Assembly: GCA_025677825.1 (NCBI GenBank)
Contig: JAIXMO010000022.1
Coordinates: 405,742-469,741, forward strand
Length of the DNA: 64,000 nucleotides
Origin: Helicostylum pulchrum
Lineage: Eukaryota; Mucoromycota; Mucoromycetes; Mucorales; Mucoraceae
Direction of reading: 5' to 3'
The first letter of the stretch is position 1. Each line of letters opens with the position of its first letter. Below the pieces are notes generated by a model. That model made no database searches. It was not told the DNA's origin and saw only the letters and a program-made list of their open reading frames with translations. Below, one piece after another: positions 32,947 to 46,484 of this stretch. Position numbers and translations under genes: made by a program.

Positions 32947-35054
32947 TTATCTAATCATGCGAGCTTTAGGGTGAACTATTCTTCTGCCATCTACTTTTTT
33001 ATTGTGCTTCTTTTCTTCCTTTTCCTCTTTTTTCTTGAGTTCTTCTTCTTCTTCTTCTTCTTCTTCTTCCGCGTCTATATTATAAACACGTGTTTTTTTA
33101 GTACCCAGAGTTAAATTTTTAATATATATATATATATCTTACCGTCAAATAATGCATCTAAAATTGATTTAGTGCTTTGCTTTTTAGTAGTAGTAGTAGT
33201 AGTAGCAGTAGACGACAAAGAAGAAGAAGTAGAAGCCGTTGGCTTTGCTTTCATGCCAGAGACAGGCATTTTATTCAAGGGCTTTGAATTGAATGGGTCT
33301 TCTACCAAAGGTCTTGCAGAAGTAGTGGCAGTGGTAGAAGACGACGTCGGTCTTGGCCTTGGCGGCTTGGGAGACGCAATCATTGGTCTTGTTCTCAAGA
33401 CCGCAGCAGGTACCTTCATCACAGGTCTTGAAGATGAAGAGGTAATTGCCTCGGTCAAAGAAACAGATACGTTTTCTTTTCCCGGGGCAAGATTTTCCTG
33501 AACCACAGGCTCAGGAAGAGGGGTGAGCCTACGCTCCTTGGAAACAGACGTTTCAAATTTAGTACCCGCTACAGGTACGCCATCTGAGGGAACGGATTCC
33601 TTCAAAAATATACCATTCGAAGATGGTGGCAAAAATACACCACATGAAGGTGGTGAAAATACACCAAAAGATGGTGTAAAAGGTATAGATACAACTGGTG
33701 AACCAGCACCAGTGACTACAGGCTCAAAAGAGCCTTCTTTTAAGTTTGGTACGTAACCAAAAGAAAAAGATCCAAAATTGCCAACAACTAACTCCTGTTC
33801 ATTACCTCTATCGGACATTTCCTCAAAAGAGTCAATATCCATTGGTTCGCAAAAGTTAGCCATCTTTTCCAACTCATCATCAAAGCTATCTACTTCCATA
33901 TACTCAGCCAAAGAGGAAGAGCAACGGAAAGAAGAATCGCTAGACAAGCGGAGAGGTCTAAGGCGTGCACAACGAGGTACACCAGGGCGAGAACGGATTA
34001 AACGACGAACTCGTAAACGAGAACGACGAACCGAATCTACTTGCACCTTAGAATAATTTTTGAAGTATGAAAAAGGAGTGTTACTACCACCACATTCTTT
34101 TTCGACTTCAACAAAAGGATAAAATACAAGAACTGTATTAAAATTATCCATCTTCTCGGTAGGAGGAGATAAGAACTTGGTTTCTAAAAATGCTGGATTA
34201 ATGTCACCAGAAATCCCTGCATTTAATACTAACAAGTTAGTATCTACGCATCCCAAAAATTCACCATCGACGAGATTGATGTCATTCGCACCACGAACAT
34301 CGCTCAAGTCAGTTTCTCCAGGTACATGAGCATTGCTTACTCCTACTTCTGCAATCGCATCATCACCTCTAGCAACCCCACCAGCATCTTCACCTTCAAG
34401 ACTACTACAGTAACAGCAGGAATTGCTCTCACCGGCACCAGCGTCATCTTTTTCACCAAGAGCGCTACAGTAACAGTGACCGGTGGCGCCAGAATTGTGG
34501 CTACCAGCATCTTCACCTTCAAGACTACTACAGTAACAGCAACCATCAATATCTGACTTGGATAATAAGCCAGCATCATCTTCTGCGCCAAGAGTGCTAC
34601 AGTAACAGCTATTATCCCTATTATCAATAGAAGGAACGTGATTTGACCCCCGAACCCCCTCGTGGTTATCAGCACATTCGTACCAATACCAACGAGCAGC
34701 ATCTCTAATGACGCGTTTGCCGTCGAGAGAGTAAATTCTTACTAATCCCAAGGTAACGGCAAGAAAGATGAGGCTATATTTGGAGACAAACAAGGAGAAC
34801 AAGGCGATAGCAAAAGCTAAAGCAAAGTAAACCAGGTTTTTATAAAAGTTATGGGCCTTAAAAACGAAAAGTTCAAAAGGTGTCCACATAACAGGATACA
34901 CAGTATCCGGTGAGTTAATTACAGCTAAACAGGCTGCGGTAAGAAGTTGTTGTTGTTGTTGTAAGCTAATTTCAAAAAGAGATTAGTCTCAAGTTATAAT
35001 AAAAAAAAAAGCGTCTTAATTTTTTTTTACTTACGTGAGCTTTGAAGTAGGCAT
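32947..35054 (-). CDS. Unrecognised membrane protein with CYCS repeats (repeat family gene, copy 2)
   Basis: Exons 35035-35054, 33143-34965 and 32947-33074 join in frame to about 656 residues. Every feature of copy 1 is present: the Gln-rich start, the hydrophobic hairpin, the four CYCS repeats, the Arg-rich patch, the two acidic MDIDSF-type blocks, the Ser/Thr region and the Glu/Lys tail. Observed differences include a Ser-to-Ala and a His-to-Arg change, Leu-to-Phe in the Pro/Gly region, Pro-to-Ser, Gly-to-Arg, Ala-to-Val and a shorter poly-Thr run. All frames and splice sites are intact, so both copies could be expressed. The hairpin around the stop is conserved (arms 32,925-32,941 and 32,982-32,998). 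Confidence 0.75.
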
Positions 35055-35707
35055 TTCCTTTTTATTTAACAATATAAAGAAGAACCAGCTTTTTTTTGTT
35101 TTGTTTTGTTTATTATACCATTGCTGCTGCGGCGAGGGAGGAGTGACTGTTTTGTGAGAGCGAATCATCAGCTATTACTAAGTCAACTGTTATACTGAAT
35201 GTCTCTTGTACGAAAGCAAGTTGCTTTAAATGAGGAAGCTTTTTTTTAATAAAGTCTATCATAGAATCAGTTAAAAAGTGCATGTTTCGGAATACTATCT
35301 ATCTTTCAATTTATTAAATAGGCGATACAAACACACGATTTACAGTCTGATATAATAACTTCATTAACATTGTAATAAAGTAGTATTTCCTGAGGAGATA
35401 TATTAGATGATGTAGTCTACTACTCACTAGTTATTTACCTACTAATAGTTTTCTTTGCTCAAAGCACACAACTGCTGACAATTCAAAGTTGGCATGAATT
35501 GGTCTGAGATTGAACAAAAAACAATGAATTAGTTCATGCACTACAAAGATACTCCCAGCTTTTCTTTTTTTTTTCACTTGAGAGAGCTCATGGACAAAAG
35601 GCACAACCTAATGTTGCAACAATGACGAACAGCATTGGTGTTTTCATAACACGACATGAGCATCAACATTGTGGGTAGAAAGCCGTCTTATTTAAACCTA
35701 TACCCAA

Positions 35708-36539
35708 GAAAAAAAAAGAATAAAAGGATATTTGATACTTAATGGTATATTGAATTGTTGTATTAAATTACTCCCTCTCTCTACCTCTCTATATGTCAGT
35801 TTAATTACTACCCCTTTGTTTTATGAGTAATATCGATTGATAAGACACTATTGAAAACTAAACAATTTCTTCATAACTTAAATAGATATGCCTCAAAATT
35901 AGTTGAAAACTTACAATCGGATACCCACTTAAATTAAAAAAAAAACAACTTGCTTGCATGAAATAAGTTGGAACGACTTGAGTATACTTGAAACAAACTG
36001 CATCACAAATACATCATCATGATTACACAGATCGCATGAGTAGGAGTGACCCTATTTATCAACCCAATTATTTCCTTTTTTTTACAAGTATTTTTCTTTT
36101 TGTTTTTAATTTTTATGTTCTCTTCATCCATAAAAGAAATATGAACGTTTCGTTTTTTTTTTTTTTCTGAGTGTGTACCAATGCTTTCATTTTGTTCTTC
36201 TTCTTCTTTTCTTCTATATGGTCTGGTTTACCATAGCTCTTTGCAGGGAAAGACTCTTGGAAATAAATCCAAGTATTCCAAAGTGATTTTACCGCTCATT
36301 GTTTTTGATTATAAAAATAATGTAAAGAGTAAGGACAACTAAACTGAAAGCTCCTCTCCGAGTATCGTTAAACAAGATACTTTTGGTGCATCAGTTCAAC
36401 ATTCTATCATTATAATAAACCAATAATTCCGACTTCGCCATCCCTTCCATTAATATGCAACTGCGAGCACTTTAAAAATTTTGGACAGAATATCGAGGTA
36501 ACTATCACGTTTTATTACAATTTTTAAAAAAAGACATCA
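35708..36539. other. Intergenic region between repeat copy 2 and KEX2
   Basis: AT-rich sequence with no ORF I can support. Confidence 0.5.
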
Positions 36540-39023
36540 CTAACGATGTTCATCTTCATCACTCTCATCATCTTCGTCACTCTCACCCTCCGTCAACAAA
36601 TTATCAAATTCATAGGTATCGTCCTCCGTAGGTCTTGCATAATTAATATTACTTGTATCCAGCATATACTTTTTAACGATAAATGCCGTACTAGCTAAAC
36701 TAGCTACCATAAACACAGTGATCAAACTATACACAATAAACGAAGAGCCGCTATCTGTCTTTTCGTCTTGATCTAAAAACGATTGATTATTCTCTGTCTT
36801 GTTGGAACTATAATCAAAATCGTCTACGCCTATACTAGGTTTCTCCTTTTCTGGAAGTTTGAATCCTTCTTTTACTTCTCCCCATAAAGATAATTTCCAA
36901 TCGATGAATTTCCCTGTGTATTCCGTATTTTTGGCATCAATGACAATAAGCGACCAGTTTCCAACTGGATTCTCTTCCCTTTTTTTTAAAAAAAAAAAGT
37001 CAACACTTTTTTATACACTATAAACTTCTTTTTTTTCTTACCAATGCTTTACAGTCATAAAAGTCCAATGATTAAACCCCTCAGCACTAGTATCATACTT
37101 GCGCGGTGTCCCCAACTGGCTTACAACGCCATTAGGACTCTTTAGCAAAATCTCTAAATCACCACGTCTCTTATGCTCGATACTGACGGTGACTGTAACG
37201 TGCTCTAAACGAGAAAGCCCTACGCCATCTACCATTTTATCTGTTACTTGCAAGATACTAATAAACGCCTTACTTTTATCGACCTCTGTATTTAAATCAT
37301 TTGGAGTTAAATCTGGAATATCAACTTTCTCATTCTTTTCATCTACAACCGACAGTACATTTAGACTCGTTTGCGGTCGTACGGATTTAAATCGTTTTGC
37401 TAATTCAACAATACGGTATGCATCCAAGACACCGTACCCGTACTTGTGATTAAACATACGACCGGAAGGTAAAGTGGTCCAATCATCATCGTCCAAGGAA
37501 ATAGGGATAGCGGATTGTACGCAGAGGTGTTGCATGTCACGCCACGTTAAATCAGGACGAACGGATAAAACAAGTGCAAATACACCTGCAGCCAAAGGTG
37601 CAGCAGCAGATGTTCCACCATGTCGATCTGAACATTGACCTCCAATATCTGTTGTATACTATCAAAGGATAAATTAAATATGTGTATATATATATAAACA
37701 AGTCTTTTATACTTACGATATATCCTCCATTACCACTAGAATAAGCAACCACAAGCTGCGCAGAACACTGTTCTGAATAAGACGGATGATTTCCCAACTT
37801 ATCAATAGCACCCACTGTAATTGTAAAAATACTATTGGTATACCCATCAAAATTACAATTATCATCATTGGCACCTCCATTACCCGACGCAAACACATAG
37901 ATTGAGCCAGATCCGTTTCTGCCGTTTTCAATACCATTTTTAATAGCATCCAAAAGTATACCTTCAGGAGCCTCAGCAACTTCACCTAAATCAGGAGGTC
38001 CCCAAGAACAAGAATAAATATGATTCTTTTGAAACTCATAATTTAACGCAGCTGCTTCATCCGCTTCTGTAATCTCTCCCGATAAAATACGTATACCAGA
38101 TACTTTAGCATCGTAAGCTATACCTACACCACATAAATCGTTTTTGACCGCTGCTATCTCTCCTGCGCATCGAGTACCGTGTGTATCATCTTCTAGTCTA
38201 GGTTTTGGGTCTGCGACATGGTTATTAAAGTCGTACGATCCCTCCGCAAACTTTAAAAAAAAACGTTAATTTTGGGCGTTATAGAAACGAAGTCCAATTT
38301 ACTTACGTAGTTATCTTCAAGGTCTTTATGGTTCATATCTAATCCATCATCTAAAATGGCTACAACTACATTTTTACCAGTAATACCTTGACTCCATACA
38401 CCTGTTACGTTCATATCATGACCCCTAGTCTCTTTATTCAACTAAAAAAAAAGCAATATGCTTTTTTTTAGAAGTATGCACAAACAAACAAACAAATAAA
38501 AATACTTTACCAAGTGCCACTGCTCGTTAAATCCTGGATCTTGAATATCCAATAAACCTTTTATTTTATCATAAGCACCTTCTTCCAATACCCCAGGCAA
38601 TTCAATCGGTTGACTCTCTCCATTTAATTTATACTCTTCTTCCTTGTTCTCTACTATAGGTTCTGAATAAATGGGTGGTGCACGTTTATAAATACGACGA
38701 GTAGGTACTTGAGCTTGTATTTGATCTACTCTTTGCCAATCCAGATCTCGTTTTGAAAGACGAGTTTTGTAATTGTTAAAACGAGTGATGAGAGAATCGT
38801 CTGTTCGCTTGGACTGTTTGGGTATACTTATTAAATAATATTGGTTCAGCTCACCAACTTGACCTTCTAATCTTGCGTTTAAAGTAATAGCTACATTTTC
38901 AACGGCGTCTTTAGAGTCTTTGTCAGTGGTACGAAGAGTATAATAAAGTCGGTTGGTATAGTCTCTTGTGGATAAAGTTCCAGTGATAAAAGTGAATAGT
39001 AAGAATAAAGGTATTAGTTTCAT
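36540..39023 (-). CDS. KEX2: Kexin, Kex2-type proprotein convertase
   Basis: Five exons (38511-39023, 38307-38441, 37717-38250, 37042-37658, 36540-36978) join to about 745 residues. The layout is complete: a signal peptide (MKLIPLFLLFTFITGTLS), a propeptide with a dibasic site (RRIYKR), then the S8 catalytic domain. The catalytic triad is visible as Asp about 202 in AILDDGLD, His about 240 in DTHGTRCAG, and Ser about 411 in HGGTSAAAPLAAG, with the oxyanion Asn in FASGNGG. A P domain follows, containing LEHVTVTVSIEHKRRGDLEI. A single transmembrane helix (SLITVFMVASLASTAFIV) and an acidic cytosolic tail complete it. Kex2 cleaves after Lys-Arg/Arg-Arg in the late Golgi. All splice joins restore family motifs. 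Confidence 0.97.
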
Positions 39024-39101
39024 TTTGCAACCATGGTTTTTTATTGAAAGAAAAAGAAGAAAAAAAAAAAGGAATTTTATAAAACGTTAAAAGGCGGGTA
39101 T

Positions 39102-40601
39102 TTAAATGGCTGGGTATAAGAGAAAGGGAATCGTACCATTGACTAAATCTTTTATTGTACTCTTTTCACTTCTTCGTTCTCTCATTCTTGATTTGACTTG
39201 ATCTGTTTCTTCTTGTAAGTGAACTAACAAGTTGAATTGTTCTTTTCGTTCTTGATCATACTCTTGTTGAATCAAGGTTTGCCAATCAATATGTTTTAAA
39301 CAATTTTGTGTGTTACATATAATTGATTTTTGTTTTGGTGAAACTATCCTACTATCAAATTGACAGTAATCATCGTCATTACTATTACTACTAGATTCCA
39401 ATATGATTTTTTTTAATAATCGAGATCGTTGATTTATATCGTTCACACGATCACGTATCTTTTGTTTTTCTTGTCTTATTTCAGTTAAACGTTTTCTATC
39501 TTGTTTATCCGCAAAAGATTCAATGCGTAACTGCCTTTGTTTCATCAAGGTCAATTTTGCGATAGATACTGAATGTTCACCAGTTTGGCGCCGCTTCATT
39601 TCGACTAATTCCAATCGAGCTCGTGCGACCTGTATACCGCATGAATCCGAACAATATTTTGAAAGGTGACCTAAACTTGAGCTTATTCTAGATGCTTTAT
39701 GACAAGCAGGATTTACACATTTTGGCTTCCATAAAGTTTTTTTACCTGTGACTATATATAATTTATCAGCTTCTTTTTTTTTTTTTTGTAATAGTATGCA
39801 CATTAAAAAAGAAACTTACTCTTGGAACATTTAGAACAAAAATAAAGGTCTATAAATTCACTTTCCTTTTCGTTGATATCGATACATTCACCATGGAACC
39901 AATCATCACATCGATCACACGCAATCATAAACCGTGTAGCATCATAGGATTGTCGACACACACAATATAATTTACCCTCTGTTGTATATTTACCGCTGTT
40001 TTTTCGAACTTTTACAGGTGCTTGATCGTCCATAGATAATGATCGTTTAGATATAGATGGTCTACCTCGTTTTGTTGAGCCAGCAGATATAGAATTCGAT
40101 TTTTTAACTACAAACTTCTATTAAACTATTTAGTTGATAATTATCTATAACCAGTGACAACAACAACAAACCTTTTCTTCTTGTTCCTCCTCTTCTTCCT
40201 CGTCTTCTTCATCTTGATCTCCTAGCCAAGCGGATTTAAATGAATCGATCGTATCTTCTGCCGAAGCCCAAGGAGCCTTTTTTTTTTTTGTGCAGTAAGT
40301 ATCTAAATTACATATTATATTATTATTATTTTTGACAGTAACTTACATATCTTTCTGTATCACCATTATTCCATAACAAAGGGTTTCCAGTTAACCCACA
40401 ACTATTCGACGGTTGTTTTCTGTGAGCCACAGGCTGTAAAGAAATACAATTGTAAGCTTTCTTTAAAGGTTGCTTAATGGGTTTTGGTATACTGGTAATA
40501 TTTGGAGATGCATCGCAAAGTGTTTGTTTCTTTACACTTAATCGTTTACGTAGTGGAAGACTTTTGATAGGCGGTAAATGGTCTATTGTTTTATTGTTCA
40601 T
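39102..40601 (-). CDS. CFP1/Spp1-like PHD-finger subunit of the Set1 (COMPASS) complex
   Basis: Four exons (40347-40601, 40172-40276, 39820-40117, 39102-39772) join to about 442 residues. After a basic N-terminus and an acidic stretch comes an AT-hook-like KRGRPSISKR. A PHD finger follows (YCVCRQSYDATRFMIACDRC, DDWFHGECIDINEKESEF, FCSKCSK). Then comes a second Cys/His motif (KPKCVNPACHKASRISSSLG, KYCSDSCGIQVARARLELVE) typical of the CFP1 C-terminal domain, and a coiled-coil region. CFP1/Spp1 reads H3K4me3 and guides the Set1 methyltransferase. No CXXC domain is seen, as in yeast Spp1. The C-terminus may include further unseen structure, because the last exon simply runs to the first stop. Confidence 0.85.
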
Positions 40602-41973
40602 TTGTGATCGTTTGCTAGGAAAAATAAAGTATGTTATATAGTTCGGTTTATATACATGTATTAAATGGTATGTTGTTAGTGAGAAGAAGAAAAAGAATAT
40701 AAAAAAAAGGGAAAAAAAAAGAAATATTTTCGGATGTTTAAATTTTTAATTTAAGACTATGAAAATACACCTGGACCAAAAAAGGGTAAGTTAGCTTTTG
40801 AAAATACATTTATACTTACTTGTAAGTATCTAAATTGTTGCTTCAGACAAAACCATGTTCTCTGCAACAAAATCTCTTGTGAATAACAAAGTTCTTCCTT
40901 TGTCCTCCCAAACAGAAGGCGAAATACCCAGCATGTTTTTACTTGCGTCGATATCTCTATCTAAAAATACCTTGGAAATACTAATGTTCGGACAGTTTTT
41001 TTGGTTTAAGCATGTTTTTTAAAAGCTATTACATATCTGAATATATGCAGTTTAAAATGTCAGGAATAGGAATTCTTTTGATGCTTGAATACGGTAACAA
41101 TACTGACCTTCAAGGTATTATACTCATTAATATCTACGACAACAAAACGAAAGGTTCTATTTAGTGTTATAAGCTCCTTTAAGAGTACGCCTGTGGTACC
41201 CGAAGTATGTTCTTTGATTGATACGGTGCCTTTGCTCTTCTTTACATCACCAAAGACAATGAAAGGAATGGTATCCGTTTTTTTAAAGCAAGCACTTTTT
41301 TGACCACTTAACAGGGTTTTTTATTTCCACCAAGCTCAAGATTGCCATTTTAATACATGCGCCCTAAAATATATATATAGAATAAACCCTTTGTCTTCTT
41401 GTCTTTACAATTTTTTCATTGCAAACTCGATGGGTCTTTAAGGGGTCAGCCCGTGTTTGTTCCTGTTCTTATCCTACAAAAACATATTACCTAAACACTA
41501 GAATATTTTACGTTTTTGGGAACTGATAATGGCGTCGTTATTATGACATACTCTGTGCCTCTATTACTTAGATTTAAATTTCATTTGAAGTTTCGCAACT
41601 ATTACAGAAGCTGATTATCTGAATCTACCGCAAAGTAACAAAAAATTCGTCAGGTGAAATTGATTTTAGGGGTGGCCATTTCAAACGTTACTTGCAAATT
41701 ATCTAGTCAAGGAAAACGTGTAAAAGCTATCGAGGAAAACATGTAAAAGCTATCGAGGAAAACATGTCTAAAGCTAATTTGACCCATGCTGCTACTTCAG
41801 CTAAAGCGTTTCCGACTGTTGTGATAAACTAAGGCAGTTTTACAATTACAAAAAATTTGTCAATGAAAATCGTCATACAGAAATACAAAAGCATAAGTTT
41901 TGTCCCTAAAAGAAAGAAGGAAACTTGGTAATACGATTTTTACCAATATTTATAGTTGCTAGTATTTTGTTTA
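40602..41973. other. Intergenic region with short tandem repeat
   Basis: No intact gene. Several short open stretches hint at decayed coding sequence, but I could not connect them. A 23 bp unit is repeated in tandem at 41,710-41,732 and 41,733-41,755 with a partial third copy. Confidence 0.5.
41710..41775. repeat. 23 bp tandem repeat, about 2.9 copies
   Basis: The unit AGGAAAACRTGTAAAAGCTA plus TCG occurs twice, differing at one base, and is followed by a partial copy. No function is suggested. Confidence 0.8.
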
Positions 41974-42153
41974 GGAAGTACCACTAATAAAAGGCCCATG
42001 ATTCTCATCGGAGACAGAGGAGCTGGAGTAGGATCAATTATCAAAGGTTTTAGAAGATAGGGGGGAAAGTGGAAAGAACATATTCGTGGTGAAGCGCATT
42101 ACAAACGAAAGTCTGAGAAGCGTATATTTAACTTAGTCACTGCGGCGATTTAA
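41974..42153 (+). pseudogene. Transposase-like relic
   Basis: One frame reads TTNKRPMILIGDRGAGVGS, then IIKGFRR, a TAG at 42,058-42,060, and GGKWKEHIRGEAHYKRKSEK before a final stop. The GDRG..GVGS and GGKWK segments recall transposase-related proteins that are abundant in Mucorales genomes, possibly with an OrfB/Fanzor-like zinc ribbon. I am not sure of the family. The in-frame stop and the lack of a start point to a dead copy. Confidence 0.35.
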
Positions 42154-42550
42154 TATTGCTTCATTTTGAACCCTACTGAACAATAGGTGCTCGAAGAAAG
42201 TGCATAATGATTGACAAATTCCTCTTTCTTTTTCCCGGCCTATTAGGTATATAATCGTTTCATTTTATTTCAATGGATGGATGAAAAGAGATAGAGATGA
42301 ATACAGTCGACCTGGATACTTTTTTAAAATATACAGATGGATGGATACTATTAAAATAATGGATATTTTTTGATGCAACCACAGAAAAAAAAAATTGTTT
42401 TGACATTTTTAAAATGGACGACATTTATACATTCGAATCAACATCTCTTTTTACTCCCAATCCGACTATTATTATGTTTTTGCATGTACAACCAAAAGTA
42501 TTCACTCCATTTTTTATTATTTTGTAATTAGGTGTATAATTGAATAGACG

Positions 42551-43314
42551 ATGGTTCACGCTCCCAGAAACTCCGTTCTCGCTCCCGGTGTCAGCCGTCT
42601 CAGTCGTTCTGCTGTCTACGCCAAGAAGGCCTTGTACAAGCGCAAGCACACCACCGTTGCTGCCGCTGCCAAGACCACTGCCGCTGAAAAGATGGTTGAA
42701 GTTAAGGGTGCTAAGAATGGTTCCAAGCGTACCATTCCTGCTCAAAAGGCTTCTCGCTTCTACCCTGCTGAGGATGTTCCTCAACCCAAGGTTGGTCGCA
42801 AGACTGCCAAGAAGACTGGTCTTCGTTCCACCATCACTGCTGGTACCGTTGTCATCCTTCTTGCCGGTCGTTACCGTGGAAAGCGTGCTGTTGTCTTGAA
42901 GCAACTCGATTCTGGTCTTCTCCTTATCACTGGTCCCTTCAAGGTCAACGGTGTCCCCATGAGACGTGTTAACCAAGCCTATGTTATTGCCACCTCTACC
43001 AAGCTTGATCTTTCTGCTGTCAAGGTAAAAAGAAAAAAAAATATACATAGATATGCGCAGTTAACTAACAATACAATTTATAGATTGACGAAAAGTTCAA
43101 CGATTGTTACTTCAAGAAGTCCAACAAGACTGAGAAGGCTTTCCTTGAAGGTGAGACCAAGAAGGCTGCTTTCCCTGCCTCCAAGGCCGCTGACCAAAAG
43201 GTTGTTGATAAGGCTCTTCTTGATGTTGTTTCCAAGACTCCTTTCCTCCGTCAATACCTTGCTTCCACCTTCGGTCTCTCCAAGGGTCAATTTGTTCACA
43301 ACATGAAGTTTTAA
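42551..43314 (+). CDS. RPL6: 60S ribosomal protein L6 (eL6)
   Basis: Two exons (42551-43024, 43084-43314) join to 234 residues. The KOW-like core is clear: [67 protein letters not shown], ending with [12 protein letters not shown]. The N-terminal Ala/Lys-rich extension is usual for fungal eL6. Codon use is strongly biased to C-ending codons, unlike the AT-rich neighbours, as expected for a highly expressed ribosomal gene. The large ORFs on the opposite strand across this gene are shadows caused by that bias. Confidence 0.97.
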
Positions 43315-44509
43315 ATTGCCTTGTAATAAAATAGTCAATTTTTTTTCTATATCATAATAAAACTGGGAGATCATTTTGGAAATCTATATTAAAAAAAAGG
43401 TAACTTTATTTCGGTCTTATATTTGCGTGGTAAAAAGAGGGTTTATTCGTGTTTATGGAGGCTTGATTTTCTTCAATCCATAGCTTGATTGACACTGGTT
43501 TTTGGAAGCGAGTTGCAGATTGATGTAGATGTAAAAGTGTGATATCACCAGAAGTTTTTTAGAAGTGAATGTGTGATAAACATACTTACAGTATAAAAGA
43601 GATCGTAGTAACATGTTCACCGCGAAATTTCATAATCTAAAGTATGAGGATTATCCACAAGCGCAGTTTCCTTGTAGATATTCTGAGAGAGTATCGTGTC
43701 ACTGGGGGGTTTTTTTTAAGCATATTACTTTTAAAAAGCTGATTAAATAACCTAAATCGCCTTTCTCCGTATTGTATTCTTTTTTTTTCTTGATATTTTA
43801 CGCGGGTATGTAAGTCTGTACTCTGATACCAAACCAAATACATCTACTCCACACTATTCTTCCAGCGTATAAAGAAGTTTCTGTCAAAAAACCAAAAGAA
43901 GGTCACTCGTTTGAGAGCAAAAGATATTAAGTTTGTTGCAAGAGAAAAATTACTTGTACTAGTAAGTTTTTTTTTTTTTCTATATATATGTGCATCTTTT
44001 AAACGAGCTTATACCTTATGTTCTTTTATTATTCTGCTATTGTCTAGCGTTTTGTTTTCTTTATGTTCATACGAACGTTTACGGCTCAAAGTAGCCATGC
44101 ATTATACCATTTCTCAAAATATTTAGTACTAACCTTTCTTCTTATACATCTTGGTTTCAGCTTGGTGAAAAAAGGAGATATTGAAATCGTGCAGATTTTT
44201 TCAGTGTATTATTCTAGTAGATGACATCGATTTTAGTAGTTATTCAATCTTTAAAAAAAATAGCATTCAAAGCTTGTAAAGGGAAAACAAGTAAATAAAT
44301 ACACTTTAATTACGTGTTGTTATGGCTATTACTTCACTTACACACAGACATTTTTTTTACGTAATACCTTTTTGTTGTACTTTTTTTTTACTCACTTTTT
44401 TATCATCTAGCGTGTAGATAGTGAATGTATTCCTTAAATACTAGAGTTATAAGGTGCCGATACATAGTAATTATTTTTTCGTCCGTTTAAAAAACTTTGC
44501 TTGAATTTG
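43315..44509. other. Intergenic region
   Basis: AT-rich, with no gene or RNA I can support. Confidence 0.5.
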
Positions 44510-46448
44510 TAATTTTGCATGATTTGTTTACTATTTACTAAAAGGAAAACTATATCTTCTTGAAAAAAAGTAGCTAAATCTCTGAGAAATTATTATGCAA
44601 CTTGTATTGTTCCTGGTAACTAATGTCTTTGGTACCTTTATACAAACGATCCTTTTAATCTATAAATGGGATATTTAATATAATGATTTTACACAGAGTA
44701 CTGATATAAAAGTAAAATGATTTATTCTCCCTTTAAAACAAATGCATGTTTTCATTATACAAACAATTTATGCAAGTTCTTTTCTCTCCCAGAACCAAAA
44801 AAGACGCAAACTCAACCTCATTTAACAACAATGAATATAATGATTAAAAGTAGTAGCAATTCAATAATACCTTATAGTAATTGTCATTACGGGTAGAAAC
44901 TGTTGTAAATAAAGACGATTTCGAAACCACCTTATTTATATCTACATTCAAGAAGAAGAAGAAAAAAAAAATACAAACGGGAAAGGTACACGACTATAGT
45001 ATAAAACTTTATTAAAACGTAAAATTTTAACTATTTAACTAGATCTAGTTTAGGCATCTCAATCACTTTATATAAAAAGACGGCAAGTAGATCCAAAGGT
45101 CGCAAAAAAAAGGCACCAACAATGAATACTTGTTGTCAGATAACGGAGGTAGAGGAAGGATTAAACTTGGTTTTTTGATATATGCCTCTTTGGTGGAGAG
45201 ATCTCAGATCATGAGAGAGAGCAAAACGGATATTTGGATCCTTGAAAGAATAGCCCATCTTGACGCCGAATTTTCATCTTTCTATAGTACTTGTTTTAAA
45301 TAAAAAACGTTAATATTGTACATACAGATTGAAGAATACTTACCTCTTTAAAAAAGATGGTTTTCATGTGTAATATTGATAACTCTTCTCCGCTTCTTGA
45401 ATAATATAATGATTTCCTTCCTACTACCTAAAGATCAAAAGTGAGAGAGTGGTTCAGAAACTATTTTTTTTTTTAGTAGACATTACCTATTTGATATATT
45501 GTAGCGGTATTTGATGAATTTGATGTAATTTCAGTTTGGTTGAAATTACAGAGTGAATGGTTTTGTTTCAACTCTTTCTTGTTAATCAGCAAGAATGTTC
45601 AATCATAAATATCTTGAAGGAGAATCTGTAGCAATTCTTCGTAATTCAGTGGTGAGTGTTCTTTTTTTTCCTTCACGATTGCAATCTTGAAAATCTTGAA
45701 GCAATGAAATATTTTGGCTTCTCATTTCAGTGATATTGTTAAATAAGTAAACATTACCCCCAAGAAGGCACAACAACAAAAGGCCTTTTGATTTTTCAAG
45801 TAACTTTCAAGTGGTTTAGCCAAAGGAAAAATCTAGATTATTTTTTTCGTAAGATAGTAAAGGAGGGTAAGAGGTTTTGGTCTCGACATTCTCTTGCTGA
45901 TTTTTGACACGGTAGATATCATTCAAATTTATCTTGCAGATTTAACCAGGTATCAGATATGTTTCTTTTCTTGGCTTGCTATGGCTAATTGAACCAGGTA
46001 TCAGCTATAATGTTTCTTTTGCTTTGCTACAACTGATTTCACCACATTTGTCTTGATACTCTATTTCTGAGTGATGATTTACCGAGTGTCATTTATTATA
46101 CCTGTCTTAATATTCTACCGCTGGTTTTTTCATGAAAAGGAGCTCATTTGTGTTTCTCTTGACTTCTTCTTTGTTTTTTGTTTTTTTACAAGGATTGAAT
46201 AAAAGTAGATGGCAGAAATTGTTTATCTAATCATGCGAGCTTTAGGGTGAACTATTCTTCTGCCATCTACTTTTTTATTGTGCTTCTTTTCTTCCTTTTC
46301 CTCTTTTTTCTTGAGTTCTTCTTCTTCTTCTTCCGCGTCTATATTATAAACACGTGTTTTTTTAGTACCCAGAGTTAAATTTTTAATATATATATATATA
46401 TCTTACCGTCAAATAATGCATCTAAAATTGATTTAGTGCTTTGCTTTT

Positions 46449-46484
<36 letters not shown>

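Larger units (their letters stand above)
31645..35707 (-). repeat. Dispersed gene-bearing repeat, copy 2 (complete, inverted)
   Basis: This is the reverse-orientation counterpart of copy 1 and includes the whole gene, its upstream region and its 3' flank. The coding part differs from copy 1 at only a handful of amino acids plus poly-Thr length. The flanks are more diverged and carry small indels. The same imperfect direct repeat marks the ends (31,645-31,665 and 35,687-35,707). Together the two copies form an inverted pair around a 16.4 kb block. Confidence 0.85.

Noticed and set aside
42425..43374. Large minus-strand and alternate-frame ORFs across RPL6
   Set aside because: They are antisense or frame shadows caused by the biased codon use of the ribosomal protein gene.
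43860..44126. A short ORF and a KEVSVKKPKEG-like peptide as a gene
   Set aside because: No supporting exons, splice signals or family similarity.
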